A stretch of DNA of 64,000 bases. Origin: JAHELQ01 sp965603365 (lineage in GTDB: Bacteria > Acidobacteriota > Aminicenantia > UBA2199). The stretch is from positions 1 through 64,000 of the forward strand of contig CBFDCR010000010.1 of NCBI GenBank assembly GCA_965603365.1, given 5' to 3'. Below are positions 15,855-24,336 of the stretch, piece by piece. Made by a program: the position numbers and the translations under genes. How positions within the stretch are numbered: the first letter of the stretch is position 1; every line of letters starts with the position of its first letter. The notes beneath the pieces are model-generated. The model did not search any database. It was given only the letters and a program-made list of their open reading frames with translations, and was not told the DNA's origin.

Positions 15855-15918
15855 GGACCAATTTACGGGCCATCGTAAAATGGTCCGGACCAATTTACGA
15901 TGGATCGTAAAATGGTCC
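15855..15918. repeat. two tandem 32-bp palindromic repeats
   Basis: Two head-to-tail 32-base units (15855-15886 and 15887-15918) differ in only a few central bases. Each is itself an inverted repeat, GGACCAATTTACG ... CGTAAAATGGTCC, with one mismatched pair, so each folds as a strong hairpin. They fill the gap between the rtcB stop codon (four bases away) and the DUF4143 ATPase start. They may be an operator for the ATPase gene, an rtcB 3' end structure, or both. Confidence 0.85.
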
Positions 15919-15922
15919 GGCC

Positions 15923-17368
15923 TTAGCCCTTGATGACAACCAGGGGGGTGAGGCGGGCCACTTTGGTGGAGATGCCGGCGCCGTGGGTGACCTCGATGAC
16001 GGCATCGATGTCTTTGTAGGCCTCGGGAATCTCCTCCCGCAGTCCCTTCTTGGAGAGACAGAAGGCCAATATATTTCGCTTCTTCAGTTTTTCCCGCACG
16101 TTCATGCCTTCGGAGAATTTGATGGCCTGGTGGCGACTCAACCGCCGACCGGCGCCGTGGGCCGAGGAACCGAAAGTCAATTCCATGGCCTTATCGGTGC
16201 CCCGCAGTATATACGAGGCGGTGCCCATGCTGCCGGGGATTAACACCGGTTGGCCGGTCTCCCGGTACCGCTCGGGTAAATCGGGGTGATGGGGCGGGAA
16301 GGCCCGGGTGGCCCCCTTGCGGTGCACCAGCAGCGTCTTTTTCTTGCCGCCCACGGTGTGGGTCTCAAATTTGGCGATATTGTGGGCCTGGTCATAGAGC
16401 AATTGGATGCCCAGATTTTGCCGGGAACTGCCGAAGACCCGTTCAAAGATGGCAATCACCTGCTTCATCAGCAGGTGGCGGTTGGCCCAGGCAAAGTTGG
16501 AGGCCCCGTTGAGGGCCTCTAAGTAATGTTTTCCCTCTGCCGAGTCGATCTCCGCATAGATTAACTGGGGGTCTCTGACTTTGACGCGGCTCAAATTTTT
16601 TTTGCGAATCCGTTCGATGTAATCGGAGGCAATCTGGTGGCCGAATCCCCGGGAACCGGTATGAATGGTAATGGCCAGATAGTCTTTGCGCAGCCCGAAG
16701 ACCGCTGCCGCCTCCTCGTCAAAGATCTCGTCCACCAACTGGATTTCGATAAAGTGGTTGCCGGAACCCAGGGAACCCAGTTGGGTTCGCCCCCGCTCAT
16801 AGGCCTTTTCGCTGATGATCTCGGGGGTATGGAAGTCCAGTCTGCCGGAGGATTCCACATATTCCAGGTCTTCCGGATCACCGCCGAACCGGTTGACCAC
16901 CTCGGGGGCGCCGTTTTTGATGAATTTCAGGAACTCCTTTTTATTCAGCTTCAGGCTGCTCCTGCTGGTCAGGCCGGTAGGGATATCCCTGAGAATGGCG
17001 GCACCGATGCTCTCCAACTGTTTCTCCTTGCCTTTGAATTCGATGTCGGTGGCAAGGCAGCGGACACCGCAGTTGATGTCGTAACCCACGCCGCCGGGGG
17101 AGACAATGCCCGATTTGGCCGGGAAGGCCGCCACCCCGCCGATACAGAAGCCGTAGCCGTAATGGATGTCCGGCATGGCCAGGGAGGGGGAGACCACACC
17201 CGGCAGGGAGGCCACATTGATGACCTGCTGAATGGAGTTGTCCGCCAATGCGGCCTGCAGGATTTCTCCGGTAGCGAAGATTTCGGCATCCACCTGCATG
17301 CTGTGGTCAAAGCCCTTTCCCAGCCGCCAGCGGCAGGGCGATATCTGTTCAAAATTTTTTATTTCCAT
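15923..17368 (-). CDS. rtcB: RNA-splicing ligase RtcB
   Basis: The 481-residue protein is a full-length RtcB, which joins 2',3'-cyclic phosphate and 5'-OH RNA ends using GTP and manganese. Visible hallmarks are MPDIHYGYGFCIGGVAAF (about 67-84), GGVGYDINCGVRCL with the metal cysteine, GSGNHFIEIQ, HTGSRGFGHQ, and the guanylylated histidine region near SSAHGAGRRLSRH. An archease gene lies 61 bases upstream on the same strand, the usual partnership. The role may be RNA repair, for example after toxin ribonuclease damage; that link is inference. Confidence 0.95.
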   Translation of the reverse strand: MEIKNFEQISPCRWRLGKGFDHSMQVDAEIFATGEILQAALADNSIQQVINVASLPGVVSPSLAMPDIHYGYGFCIGGVAAFPAKSGIVSPGGVGYDINCGVRCLATDIEFKGKEKQLESIGAAILRDIPTGLTSRSSLKLNKKEFLKFIKNGAPEVVNRFGGDPEDLEYVESSGRLDFHTPEIISEKAYERGRTQLGSLGSGNHFIEIQLVDEIFDEEAAAVFGLRKDYLAITIHTGSRGFGHQIASDYIERIRKKNLSRVKVRDPQLIYAEIDSAEGKHYLEALNGASNFAWANRHLLMKQVIAIFERVFGSSRQNLGIQLLYDQAHNIAKFETHTVGGKKKTLLVHRKGATRAFPPHHPDLPERYRETGQPVLIPGSMGTASYILRGTDKAMELTFGSSAHGAGRRLSRHQAIKFSEGMNVREKLKKRNILAFCLSKKGLREEIPEAYKDIDAVIEVTHGAGISTKVARLTPLVVIKG

Positions 17369-17429
17369 TTTATGTTCACCTCACTGCCAAACGCAAATTC
17401 AGTGGAGTCGATCACTTCAATTTATTCAG

Positions 17430-17855
17430 CTAAATATCGAATACGATCTCCACCGATTTTATACCATTCTCTTCACTAATGTGCAAGTTGTGGTAGGTTA
17501 CCGATTTGATTTCCATTTCCGGTTCCAGTCCGGGGGGCAGGGCAGCGGTCAGTAGATGAGCGTTCAGTTGTTTTTCGGCGGCTTCCTTAAACTCGACAGC
17601 CACCGTTAATTTCTCCCGGGTATACAACAGGAACATCACCTCAGAGAGGAGATTAACCAGTACATTTTCGCCGCTGTCGCCGGTATAGGCGAAGGGGTAT
17701 CTTGTAGGGGCAGACGCCAGCGTGTCCGGCAAAGGTCGTCCGAATATTAAGGCATTGAACCCCTTGAGGGCGTTTTGATATAGCTCTTTGTAGTCTTTGC
17801 CCCGCACCCGGATGCCCACATCGGCGGTGGTGGAGAATACCTCGTAGTCTACCAT
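17430..17855 (-). CDS. archease
   Basis: Archease activates RtcB by promoting guanylylation and turnover. The 141-residue form from ATG 17855 begins MVDYEVFSTTADVGIRVRG, the family start; a GTG at 17876 would add seven residues. The conserved interior includes LVNLLSEVMFLLYTREKL. The C-terminus SVTYHNLHISEENG and VEIVFDI is complete, with the Asp just before the end. It heads the archease-rtcB operon and has a -35/-10 pair immediately upstream. Confidence 0.9.
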   Translation of the reverse strand: MVDYEVFSTTADVGIRVRGKDYKELYQNALKGFNALIFGRPLPDTLASAPTRYPFAYTGDSGENVLVNLLSEVMFLLYTREKLTVAVEFKEAAEKQLNAHLLTAALPPGLEPEMEIKSVTYHNLHISEENGIKSVEIVFDI

Positions 17856-17882
17856 TTTTACCTTTTTATCCGACACCTCTAT

Positions 17883-17911
17883 ATTCTAACGTCTTTTCCA
17901 GCTATTTACAA
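17883..17911 (-). promoter_or_regulatory. archease-rtcB promoter
   Basis: TTGTAA (17911-17906) and TAGAAT (17888-17883) on the minus strand are spaced by 17 bases. Its -35 lies only 14 bases from the -35 of the divergent rubrerythrin promoter. Confidence 0.6.
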
Positions 17912-17925
17912 TATCCTGTTGGTTA

Positions 17926-17954
17926 TTGACTAATGGCGGGGGGGATGTTATGAT
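17926..17954 (+). promoter_or_regulatory. promoter of the ferritin-like gene
   Basis: TTGACT (17926-17931) and TATGAT (17949-17954) with a 17-base spacer containing a run of G. The gene starts 30 bases downstream after an AAGGAG site. Confidence 0.7.
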
Positions 17955-17984
17955 TTGACGGAATCTAAAGAGAAGGAGACATAA

Positions 17985-18491
17985 ATGACGAACGACTTTG
18001 TTCCTGTTGATATCCTGGATTTTGCCATTGAGATCGAGAGGAACGGTTATGAATTTTATACCGAGACCGCCAAGAAATTCAAAGATCTGAAGACCGCCAA
18101 ACTCTTCCACTATTTGGCAGAGCAGGAGTTGAGGCATGAACGGTGTTTTAAACAGATGAAACGAAAATCCCCCACCTTCACGCCCACCGAGACCCTGGAG
18201 GCGGCATACGAGATCTACAAGCAGGAATTCCTGGCCACCTATATGTTCAGTGATTCGGCCCAGACCCAGGGCCGTATCAAGTTGGTGGCATCGGTGGAGG
18301 AGGCCATCAATTTGGCCGTTGGCTTTGAAAAGGATACGGTGGTGCTCTACTCCAGCATCAAGAAATATATCGACGAGGAAAACAAGAAATTGATCGGCGA
18401 GGTCATAGATGAAGAACTGGGCCATATTGTCAGGCTGCTGGAGTTGAAAAAGGACTACAATGTTGAATTGAACCGGGGTGAAAATTATTAA
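17985..18491 (+). CDS. rubrerythrin-type ferritin-like diiron protein
   Basis: The 168-residue protein is a four-helix ferritin-like domain. Likely diiron ligands are seen in each helix: EIERNGYEFY (about 15), EQELRHE (about 47-53), an EKDTVVLY segment (about 114) and EELGHI (about 145). There is no rubredoxin-like C-terminal domain, so it is the short rubrerythrin form. Such proteins detoxify peroxide or store iron in anaerobes. It is transcribed divergently from archease-rtcB and lies 21 bases before an ABC transporter pair with which it may be co-transcribed. Confidence 0.82.
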   Translation: MTNDFVPVDILDFAIEIERNGYEFYTETAKKFKDLKTAKLFHYLAEQELRHERCFKQMKRKSPTFTPTETLEAAYEIYKQEFLATYMFSDSAQTQGRIKLVASVEEAINLAVGFEKDTVVLYSSIKKYIDEENKKLIGEVIDEELGHIVRLLELKKDYNVELNRGENY

Positions 18492-18512
18492 AAGAATGCG
18501 ACAGGAGGAATT

Positions 18513-19454
18513 ATGAATGACGTGGTGTTGAATGTGAAGAACCTGGTGAAGGATTTTAACGGCAAGCGGGCGGTGGATGACTTTTCGCTGGAATTGAAAC
18601 GGAGCGAAATTCTGGGGCTTTTAGGGCCCAACGGTGCCGGCAAGACCACCACCATCCGCATGGTCATGGATATAATCGCCCCTGATTCCGGTGAGATTGA
18701 GATCCTGGGTGAAAAAATTTCCGAAAAACTAAAAGACCGCATCGGCTTTTTGCCGGAAGAGCGGGGGCTCTACCGGAAACTAAAGGTATCGGAAACCCTG
18801 GCTTTTTTCGGTGAGCTAAAGGGCATGAAGGCCAAAGAGATTACGGCCCGGGGCAAAACCCTGTTGAGGCAGTTTGACCTGGAAAACTATTACGATAAAA
18901 AGGTGGAAGAGCTGTCTAAGGGAATGGCCCAAAAACTGCAATTTATTACCACTATTATCCACTCGCCGGAATTGTTGATTTTAGACGAGCCCTTTGCCGG
19001 CTTAGACCCGGTGAATATTGAGCTGGTCAAAGATATCATTCTGGAAAAGAAGCGAGAGGGAATTACGATTATTTTCTCCACCCACTTGATGGAATATGCC
19101 GAAAAGATTGTGGATTCGGTGGCCATGATCAATCAGGGCCAAAAGGTACTGTACGGCAGCCTGTCGGAGGTCAAGGCCAATTACGGCACCCGGTTTGTCC
19201 GGGTTCATTACGACGGCGACTCCGGTTTTGTCGATGCCCTCGCTTATGTAAAGAGTTACAAAGACTACGGCAAAGAGATGGAAATCGAGCTTCGGGACCT
19301 GAAATACAAGGACGACCTTTTAAAAGAACTGGCGAGCCGGTTATCGGTCAACCGGTTTAGCCTCACCGAGCCCTCTTTGAACAGTATTTTTATCCGCAAG
19401 GTGAATGAAGGCCGCGGCCGCAGCAGTGAAGGCATGAAGGAGAGTAGAAAATGA
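18513..19454 (+). CDS. ABC-2 type exporter ATP-binding subunit (NatA-like)
   Basis: The 313-residue ATPase has Walker A GLLGPNGAGKTTT (about 32-44), the signature ELSKGMAQK, Walker B LLILDEPFAGLDP and the switch histidine in IFSTHLMEYAE. A C-terminal DUF4162-like tail (about 230-300) is typical of NatA/CcmA-type exporters. It overlaps the permease gene by four bases (ATGA). Together they should form an exporter for sodium, a drug or another small solute. The substrate is not evident. Confidence 0.9.
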   Translation: MNDVVLNVKNLVKDFNGKRAVDDFSLELKRSEILGLLGPNGAGKTTTIRMVMDIIAPDSGEIEILGEKISEKLKDRIGFLPEERGLYRKLKVSETLAFFGELKGMKAKEITARGKTLLRQFDLENYYDKKVEELSKGMAQKLQFITTIIHSPELLILDEPFAGLDPVNIELVKDIILEKKREGITIIFSTHLMEYAEKIVDSVAMINQGQKVLYGSLSEVKANYGTRFVRVHYDGDSGFVDALAYVKSYKDYGKEMEIELRDLKYKDDLLKELASRLSVNRFSLTEPSLNSIFIRKVNEGRGRSSEGMKESRK

Positions 19455-20701
19455 AAAGGTTGAAAGGGTTAACCATTGTGAGAAAAGAGTATCGGCTGAT
19501 TGTCAAGAAAAAATCCTTTATCATTTCCACCATCCTGACTCCCCTGCTGATGGCGGCATTCATCTTTTTACCGGTATTGATGACCAAATACGGCCGGGGC
19601 AAGAAGGACATCGATGTGGCCGATCTGTCGGGGCTGGTGGTGAAGGAGCTTATGGCGAAGAGTAAGGAAGTGAAAGATACCCTCCAATTCCAGGAGATCG
19701 GTGCGGCCGGGCAGGATGAGAGGGAACTGATCGAGATCTACAGACAGAAGATTCTCGAAAAAGAAGTGGACGGCTTTCTGTTGATCCCGAAAGATATCAA
19801 ACAGGCCCGGAAAGTCCAGTTTTTTGCCTTGAACATCTCCGACTTTGAAACCAACAAATACATTTCTGTTACGTTGCAGGAGATCATTTCCAGACAGATA
19901 CTCAATGAGCAGCAGATCGACCCGGGCATTGTCAGGGAAGCCACCCGCAGTGTGGTACTGGATACGTTCAAGGTCAAAAAGGAGGGGGTAACCCGCTCCA
20001 GTTCCGGCCTGGAATACATGATGTCGATCTTCATGCTCACCATCCTCTTTTCCATCATTATGGCATACGGGCAATTGATCATGCGGGGTGTTTTGGAGGA
20101 AAAAAACAGCCGTATTGTCGAGATCCTGATTTCCTCCACCAACACCAGGAGTCTGTTTTACGGCAAAATCATCGGCATCGGCCTGGCGGGTTTGACCCAG
20201 GTGGGCCTGTGGATAGTCATCGGCGGCCTTTTTTTGAGCCAGGCCACCATTGAAATCAGCGCCGGCATAAAGAGCTTTTTGTCCCTGGAACTGGCCCTTT
20301 ACTTTGTTTTATTCTTTATACTGGGCTATTTTATGTATTCGATATTGTTCTCCATCGTGGGCGCGGCGGTCAATACCGACCAGGAGGCCCAGCAGTTTGC
20401 CGCCCCCATCTCTTATTTGCTGATCATTCCCTTTATCCTGGGAATCATGGTGACCCAGAATCCCAACTCCCTGCCGGTGGTGGTTGCTTCCCTCTTCCCC
20501 CTGTTTTCCCCCACCCTGATGTTCATGCGCATCAGCGTTGCCGTGCCCTCCCTATTCCAGATCATCCTGTCGGTTGCGTTGACCCTTCTCACCATCTGGT
20601 TCATGGCCTGGCTGGGGGCCAAGATCTTCCGCACCGGCCTCTTGATGTACGGCAAAAAACCCTCCATCAAAGAGATCATCCGCTGGCTCAAATACAAATA
20701 G
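19451..20701 (+). CDS. ABC-2 type exporter permease (NatB-like)
   Basis: The 416-residue membrane protein has one N-terminal membrane helix (about 22-42), a large outward domain (about 45-190) and five C-terminal helices from about 197. This is the layout of the ABC2_membrane_3/NatB family. The conserved cytoplasmic motif VLEEKNSRIVEILISSTNTR precedes the second membrane helix. It is translationally coupled to the ATPase. The gene ends 24 bases before a parS-like palindrome. Confidence 0.88.
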   Translation: MKRLKGLTIVRKEYRLIVKKKSFIISTILTPLLMAAFIFLPVLMTKYGRGKKDIDVADLSGLVVKELMAKSKEVKDTLQFQEIGAAGQDERELIEIYRQKILEKEVDGFLLIPKDIKQARKVQFFALNISDFETNKYISVTLQEIISRQILNEQQIDPGIVREATRSVVLDTFKVKKEGVTRSSSGLEYMMSIFMLTILFSIIMAYGQLIMRGVLEEKNSRIVEILISSTNTRSLFYGKIIGIGLAGLTQVGLWIVIGGLFLSQATIEISAGIKSFLSLELALYFVLFFILGYFMYSILFSIVGAAVNTDQEAQQFAAPISYLLIIPFILGIMVTQNPNSLPVVVASLFPLFSPTLMFMRISVAVPSLFQIILSVALTLLTIWFMAWLGAKIFRTGLLMYGKKPSIKEIIRWLKYK

Positions 20702-20724
20702 GCATGATGGATTATGTTTCACGA

Positions 20725-20740
20725 TGTTTCACATGAAACA
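20725..20740. promoter_or_regulatory. parS-like palindrome
   Basis: TGTTTCACATGAAACA differs from the consensus bacterial parS site TGTTTCACGTGAAACA by one central base. An extra half site TGTTTCACG sits immediately before it (20715-20723). It lies between two convergent genes, where parS sites are tolerated. A T-rich stretch follows at 20753-20765, so a terminator hairpin is the alternative reading. Confidence 0.45.
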
Positions 20741-20755
20741 ATCTGGGCCGGTTTT

Positions 20756-21682
20756 TTATTTTTTGACTTTTAGGTATTTCCAGATGGCGTCGTCAAACTT
20801 GCCTAAATGATCTTCCCGGTCTTTCTCCGGGATGCCGGGCATGTTCAGCAAGAGAGAATGGGTCTTCAAGTTGTCTTTAAAAGATCTGGCCGCCCCTTTC
20901 GATTGATACAGCCTGGGTGAAAGGCTCAGACAGTGAACCGGGTCGGCCCCCATCTCCGGGCCTGATTCTGAAGCCTCGGTTTGCCCTGAGTGTGCCTGAA
21001 AAGAGCGGGGGACCAGCCTGACATCGTCCTGGATCAAACCAAAGGTCTCAAAAGGGATATCGGCGGGTTTGCCTTTAATCAGATCTAAGAATACTTTAGG
21101 TAAAGAAAAAGTAAACCCGGAAACATCCCCGGATAATTCCACCCCATGCTCCCCGATACCTTCGGTCAGCCAGAGGGTGGTACCGTCATTGAGGTTCACC
21201 CGATCGGCCAGGAAGGTTCCCACCAGGCTGTTTTTCACCGTCACCTTGCCGGTGGCGAAGATGCCGCCCAGGACGGCGGCGTGATCAAGGTTGATATGGT
21301 GGCCATATATATTTCCGTATACAATGATTTTTTTCAGGTTGGCGTTTCCCAGGTGCACGTCCCCCCGGATTCTGACATAGTTGTTTTCCGCCAGATCCTC
21401 GATGTAGAGGGATCGACCCACCCCCAGCGAGGCTTTTAAGTTAACCATGCCCTCCTTTTCCAGGGAAATCTTCAATGTATTATTGGAAAAAATCGATCGG
21501 GAAACGGTGATGTCTCCCCCCCGAATATAGAGGGAATGAGCGTAGATCGCCCCCTCGATATCGGCGCCGTCATTTAAGTATACTTCACGGTTCAGCTCCA
21601 TGACATTGGTGGGAAATATGGCACCGATGTGGCGGCCATTCACCACGTAACGGACATCGTCGCTGATTTTATCTTGTTCCAT
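20756..21682 (-). CDS. bactofilin/polymer-forming-like beta-helix protein
   Basis: From ATG 21682 (AGGAG seven bases upstream) the product has 308 residues. Residues about 20-210 show repeated short strands with G/D/N turns (EVYLNDGADIEGAIYAHSLY, VRIRGDVHLGNANL, LVGTFLADRVNLNDGTTLWL). This is the right-handed beta-helix style of bactofilins and polymer-forming cytoskeletal proteins. A C-terminal tail of about 80 residues is charged and not recognisable. There is no signal peptide. It begins two bases downstream of a two-helix membrane protein gene, so the two are probably partners at the membrane. Assignment is by pattern and moderate. Confidence 0.6.
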   Translation of the reverse strand: MEQDKISDDVRYVVNGRHIGAIFPTNVMELNREVYLNDGADIEGAIYAHSLYIRGGDITVSRSIFSNNTLKISLEKEGMVNLKASLGVGRSLYIEDLAENNYVRIRGDVHLGNANLKKIIVYGNIYGHHINLDHAAVLGGIFATGKVTVKNSLVGTFLADRVNLNDGTTLWLTEGIGEHGVELSGDVSGFTFSLPKVFLDLIKGKPADIPFETFGLIQDDVRLVPRSFQAHSGQTEASESGPEMGADPVHCLSLSPRLYQSKGAARSFKDNLKTHSLLLNMPGIPEKDREDHLGKFDDAIWKYLKVKK

Positions 21683-21683
21683 T

Positions 21684-23492
21684 TTATTGCTCCTGATCAT
21701 CGGCATAGCTCTTTTCGACGAAATCGAAAAAATCACCCCTGTTATTCGCATAAAAGTCGCCGGATTTCATTTTTTCCATGCCCTTTGATATGGCTCGCCA
21801 ACGTTTTGTCTTTTCCAGTTTGTACCCGCCGCTGTCAAGTAAGGCGGACACCCTATTTAAAATTCCTTCTTTGTAATGAGTAAATATTTCATTTTGAACC
21901 AGTTCATAGTTGACTGCCCCGTCTGTTTCTATTTTTTGGGCCAGTTTTGCCGGCAGCAGCACGGCCAATTCACCTTTGCTGTCGATGCCGCCATACCGGG
22001 CACAATATAAGGGGATGCCGATATGCAGGGGTTCGGGGATGCACAGATCGATTTTTAATGCGTTTATTTTTTCCCTTAATTGGTCCCGTTTTTCCAGAAG
22101 CTTCGTCCATTCTTGCGACAACTCTTCGTTCAACTCCGCCAGGTGGGCTTTCCTGCTTTGCCGGATCGCGGTTTCGGCTCCAGAGAGGACTTGCGAAAAC
22201 GTCTGGTCGTACTCTCCCTTTTCGTTGGTCAACTGTTGGTCAAAATCTTCCTTCAGGAGGGCAAAAACTCTGGTGTAAAGTTTTCGATCTACTTCAGCCG
22301 ATAAAGGCTCGGGAGAACCTTGTCCCATAAAGCCGTTCAGATTGGCGGTTTTTTTATTCTGGTCGTCCAGCATCAACAACCGGGTCACCGGAAAGATGAC
22401 CTCGTCGTATATCTTCGAGACCTTCAGCGGGGAGGCGGTCAGGTGGCCGCAGACCGGGCACTGCCACTTGTCCTTCCCGGTCAACCTCATCCGGGAATTC
22501 TCATCCAGCGGGAATTTCCGCCAATCATCGGTTTTCTCGGCACTATTCCGGTTACATTCCGGGCAGTAATGGCTGTAGCCGGGATGGAGACCATTTCCCA
22601 TGAAATTTTCGCGGAAATCGGCGAGCAGGTTCTGGTCCAGCTTCCGGCCGTGCTTTTCCGCATATTTCTTCATTTCTCCCAACCACCTCGACCATTTATT
22701 CTCCAGGTTATTTTTTTTATATTGGCTGAAGAAATCATACCAGTTCATAAAATCATTGTATGCCGCCTCCCCATCGAGTTCCTCGATAAACGCAGCCTGC
22801 GCCTCTTCGCTTTTCCTGAAAGGTAGAGTGCTGCGCAGCAAGGCGGCAACCTCCCGGTTCAGCGGTTGGCTGGCATCGATGACCGGCAGGTTTACCGCTT
22901 CTTCCCGGTGATTGTGTGCCATATCGATGGCGCGGTGAAATATCTCCCTTACCCTTTTTTCAATGCCGTAAACCGAAAGATTTTCGCTGACCACTTCTTT
23001 CTCCCCGGCTTCCAGTAATATATCTTCCTTTGAGAAGAGTTCCGTCGTCTCTTTCCTTAAATCCTTCATCTCCTTCAGGTCTTGATCATCTACAAAACTG
23101 TGGGTCAATTCCAGCGGGGAGGTAAATGAAGAGTGGTCCAGTAAAATAGTTCCCTCTTCAAAGGGGAACAGGGAGAGGGGCCAATAAAATTTACCCATTG
23201 CCTTCACAAATCGACGGGGTTTTAAGCGGCTAAACCGGCGGTATTGAACGGCACCGAAGATCAGAATGGCGATTAAAAATGTCAGGGTGACCGGCAGGAG
23301 ATCAAACAATATGAACGCCCCCCCCGCTGCCGCCAACATGGCGATGATCAGTCCCTGCCTTTTTAGAAAATCCGTCCGCAGCCGTTGGTATGATCGAAAT
23401 TCCTCGTCCATCAATATCGAAAAAAGTGAGGCTGCTTCCGCTTCCTCCTCCTTGAACGGCGCCTCGGCAAAAAAAGGAATCCTGGCTTTCAT
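21684..23492 (-). CDS. unknown membrane protein with zinc-ribbon-like and coiled-coil segments
   Basis: I do not recognise this 602-residue protein. Two adjacent hydrophobic segments near residues 47-65 and 68-84 anchor it, with a short hairpin between. The rest is soluble. It contains paired motifs CPECNRNS (about 312) and CPVCGHLT (about 344), which look like a zinc ribbon, and a predicted coiled coil (AHLAELNEELSQEWTKLLEK and beyond, about 450-490). It is expressed just before the bactofilin-like gene. A role in organising an envelope or cytoskeletal complex is a guess from that context only. Confidence 0.6.
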   Translation of the reverse strand: MKARIPFFAEAPFKEEEAEAASLFSILMDEEFRSYQRLRTDFLKRQGLIIAMLAAAGGAFILFDLLPVTLTFLIAILIFGAVQYRRFSRLKPRRFVKAMGKFYWPLSLFPFEEGTILLDHSSFTSPLELTHSFVDDQDLKEMKDLRKETTELFSKEDILLEAGEKEVVSENLSVYGIEKRVREIFHRAIDMAHNHREEAVNLPVIDASQPLNREVAALLRSTLPFRKSEEAQAAFIEELDGEAAYNDFMNWYDFFSQYKKNNLENKWSRWLGEMKKYAEKHGRKLDQNLLADFRENFMGNGLHPGYSHYCPECNRNSAEKTDDWRKFPLDENSRMRLTGKDKWQCPVCGHLTASPLKVSKIYDEVIFPVTRLLMLDDQNKKTANLNGFMGQGSPEPLSAEVDRKLYTRVFALLKEDFDQQLTNEKGEYDQTFSQVLSGAETAIRQSRKAHLAELNEELSQEWTKLLEKRDQLREKINALKIDLCIPEPLHIGIPLYCARYGGIDSKGELAVLLPAKLAQKIETDGAVNYELVQNEIFTHYKEGILNRVSALLDSGGYKLEKTKRWRAISKGMEKMKSGDFYANNRGDFFDFVEKSYADDQEQ

Positions 23493-23600
23493 CTATATCT
23501 CCTTTTATGAAGAATCATTATACAAGAAATCCCCTATAATTTGCAATCGGTTATTGCAAAATAGTGTAAAAACGGATAAAATGTAAGCGGAAGGAATGCC

Positions 23601-24236
23601 ATGAAAAAGAAGGTTTTGATCGTTGATTTTGATCCGGCTTCTATCGAGGAGCTAAAAAATATCCTGAACCACCCCATCTTCGAGGTCACTTCGGCAAACG
23701 ACGGCGAAAAGGCCCGAAAATTGCTGACAAAAGAAGAATTCGATCTGGTGATTTCCGAAGTGATTTTGCCCCGGATACACGGATTTACCCTGAACCAATG
23801 GCTTGCCGAGAACTGTCGAGATACAAAGCGCATCATTGTAAGCGGCGTTTATAAGGGTGAATCTTACCGAGAGCGGGCCCTTACCGAAGGCAAGGGGGAC
23901 GATTACTTCGAGAAGCCCCTGAACAGAAGCAAGTTCAAGGACAGCATTTCCCTGTTACTGGCCCTCGACATCTGGGAGAAGCCGGTTTCAGACGTCAGGT
24001 TCCAGGCGGAAGCGGCCGCGAAATCACCGGTGCAGCCCATAGAGGCCGAGACAAAATCTGTGCAGGCTGAAGAGGAACCGGAAATCACCATTGAGATCGA
24101 AGAAAAGGAACCGAAATTAACGGAGTCCTTCAAACCCAGAGAAAAACCGGCAGTTAGAGATCGCTACAAGAAGATCGACTCCGAAATTTCCAAAAAAGTT
24201 GAAGATACCCTGGCCGACCTCGGTCTAAAAAAATAG
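23601..24236 (+). CDS. pseudo-receiver response regulator with acidic linker
   Basis: Residues 1-125 are a CheY-like receiver: VLIVDFDPASIEELKNIL, then FDLVISEVILPRIHG, and the conserved lysine in DDYFEKPL. The phosphoacceptor Asp is replaced by Glu53, and the second acid of the usual Asp pair is Phe10. It probably does not accept phosphate in the normal way, and may be locked in an active-like state. After an acidic Pro-rich linker (about 130-185) comes a short helix, KIDSEISKKVEDTLADLGLK, which may be a partner-binding tail. No kinase gene is adjacent. Confidence 0.8.
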   Translation: MKKKVLIVDFDPASIEELKNILNHPIFEVTSANDGEKARKLLTKEEFDLVISEVILPRIHGFTLNQWLAENCRDTKRIIVSGVYKGESYRERALTEGKGDDYFEKPLNRSKFKDSISLLLALDIWEKPVSDVRFQAEAAAKSPVQPIEAETKSVQAEEEPEITIEIEEKEPKLTESFKPREKPAVRDRYKKIDSEISKKVEDTLADLGLKK

Positions 24237-24277
24237 TTATTCTTGGTGTTTAATATATATTCCCCTAAAAATTCTAT

Positions 24278-24306
24278 TTGACAATGATTTTCTTTTTTAC
24301 TAAAAT
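24278..24306 (+). promoter_or_regulatory. promoter of the metal-uptake operon with Fur/Zur-like overlap
   Basis: TTGACA (24278-24283) and TAAAAT (24301-24306) have a 17-base spacer. The sequence TGACAATGATTTTC across the -35 resembles one half of Fur-family operators. Metal control is plausible but not shown. Confidence 0.6.
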
Positions 24307-24336
24307 ATTCTTTCTATAGTTTGTGCAATAAATCTC

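Noticed and set aside
15855..15918. CRISPR-like repeats or insertion-sequence ends
   Set aside because: Only two adjacent palindromic units without spacers, transposase or target duplication.
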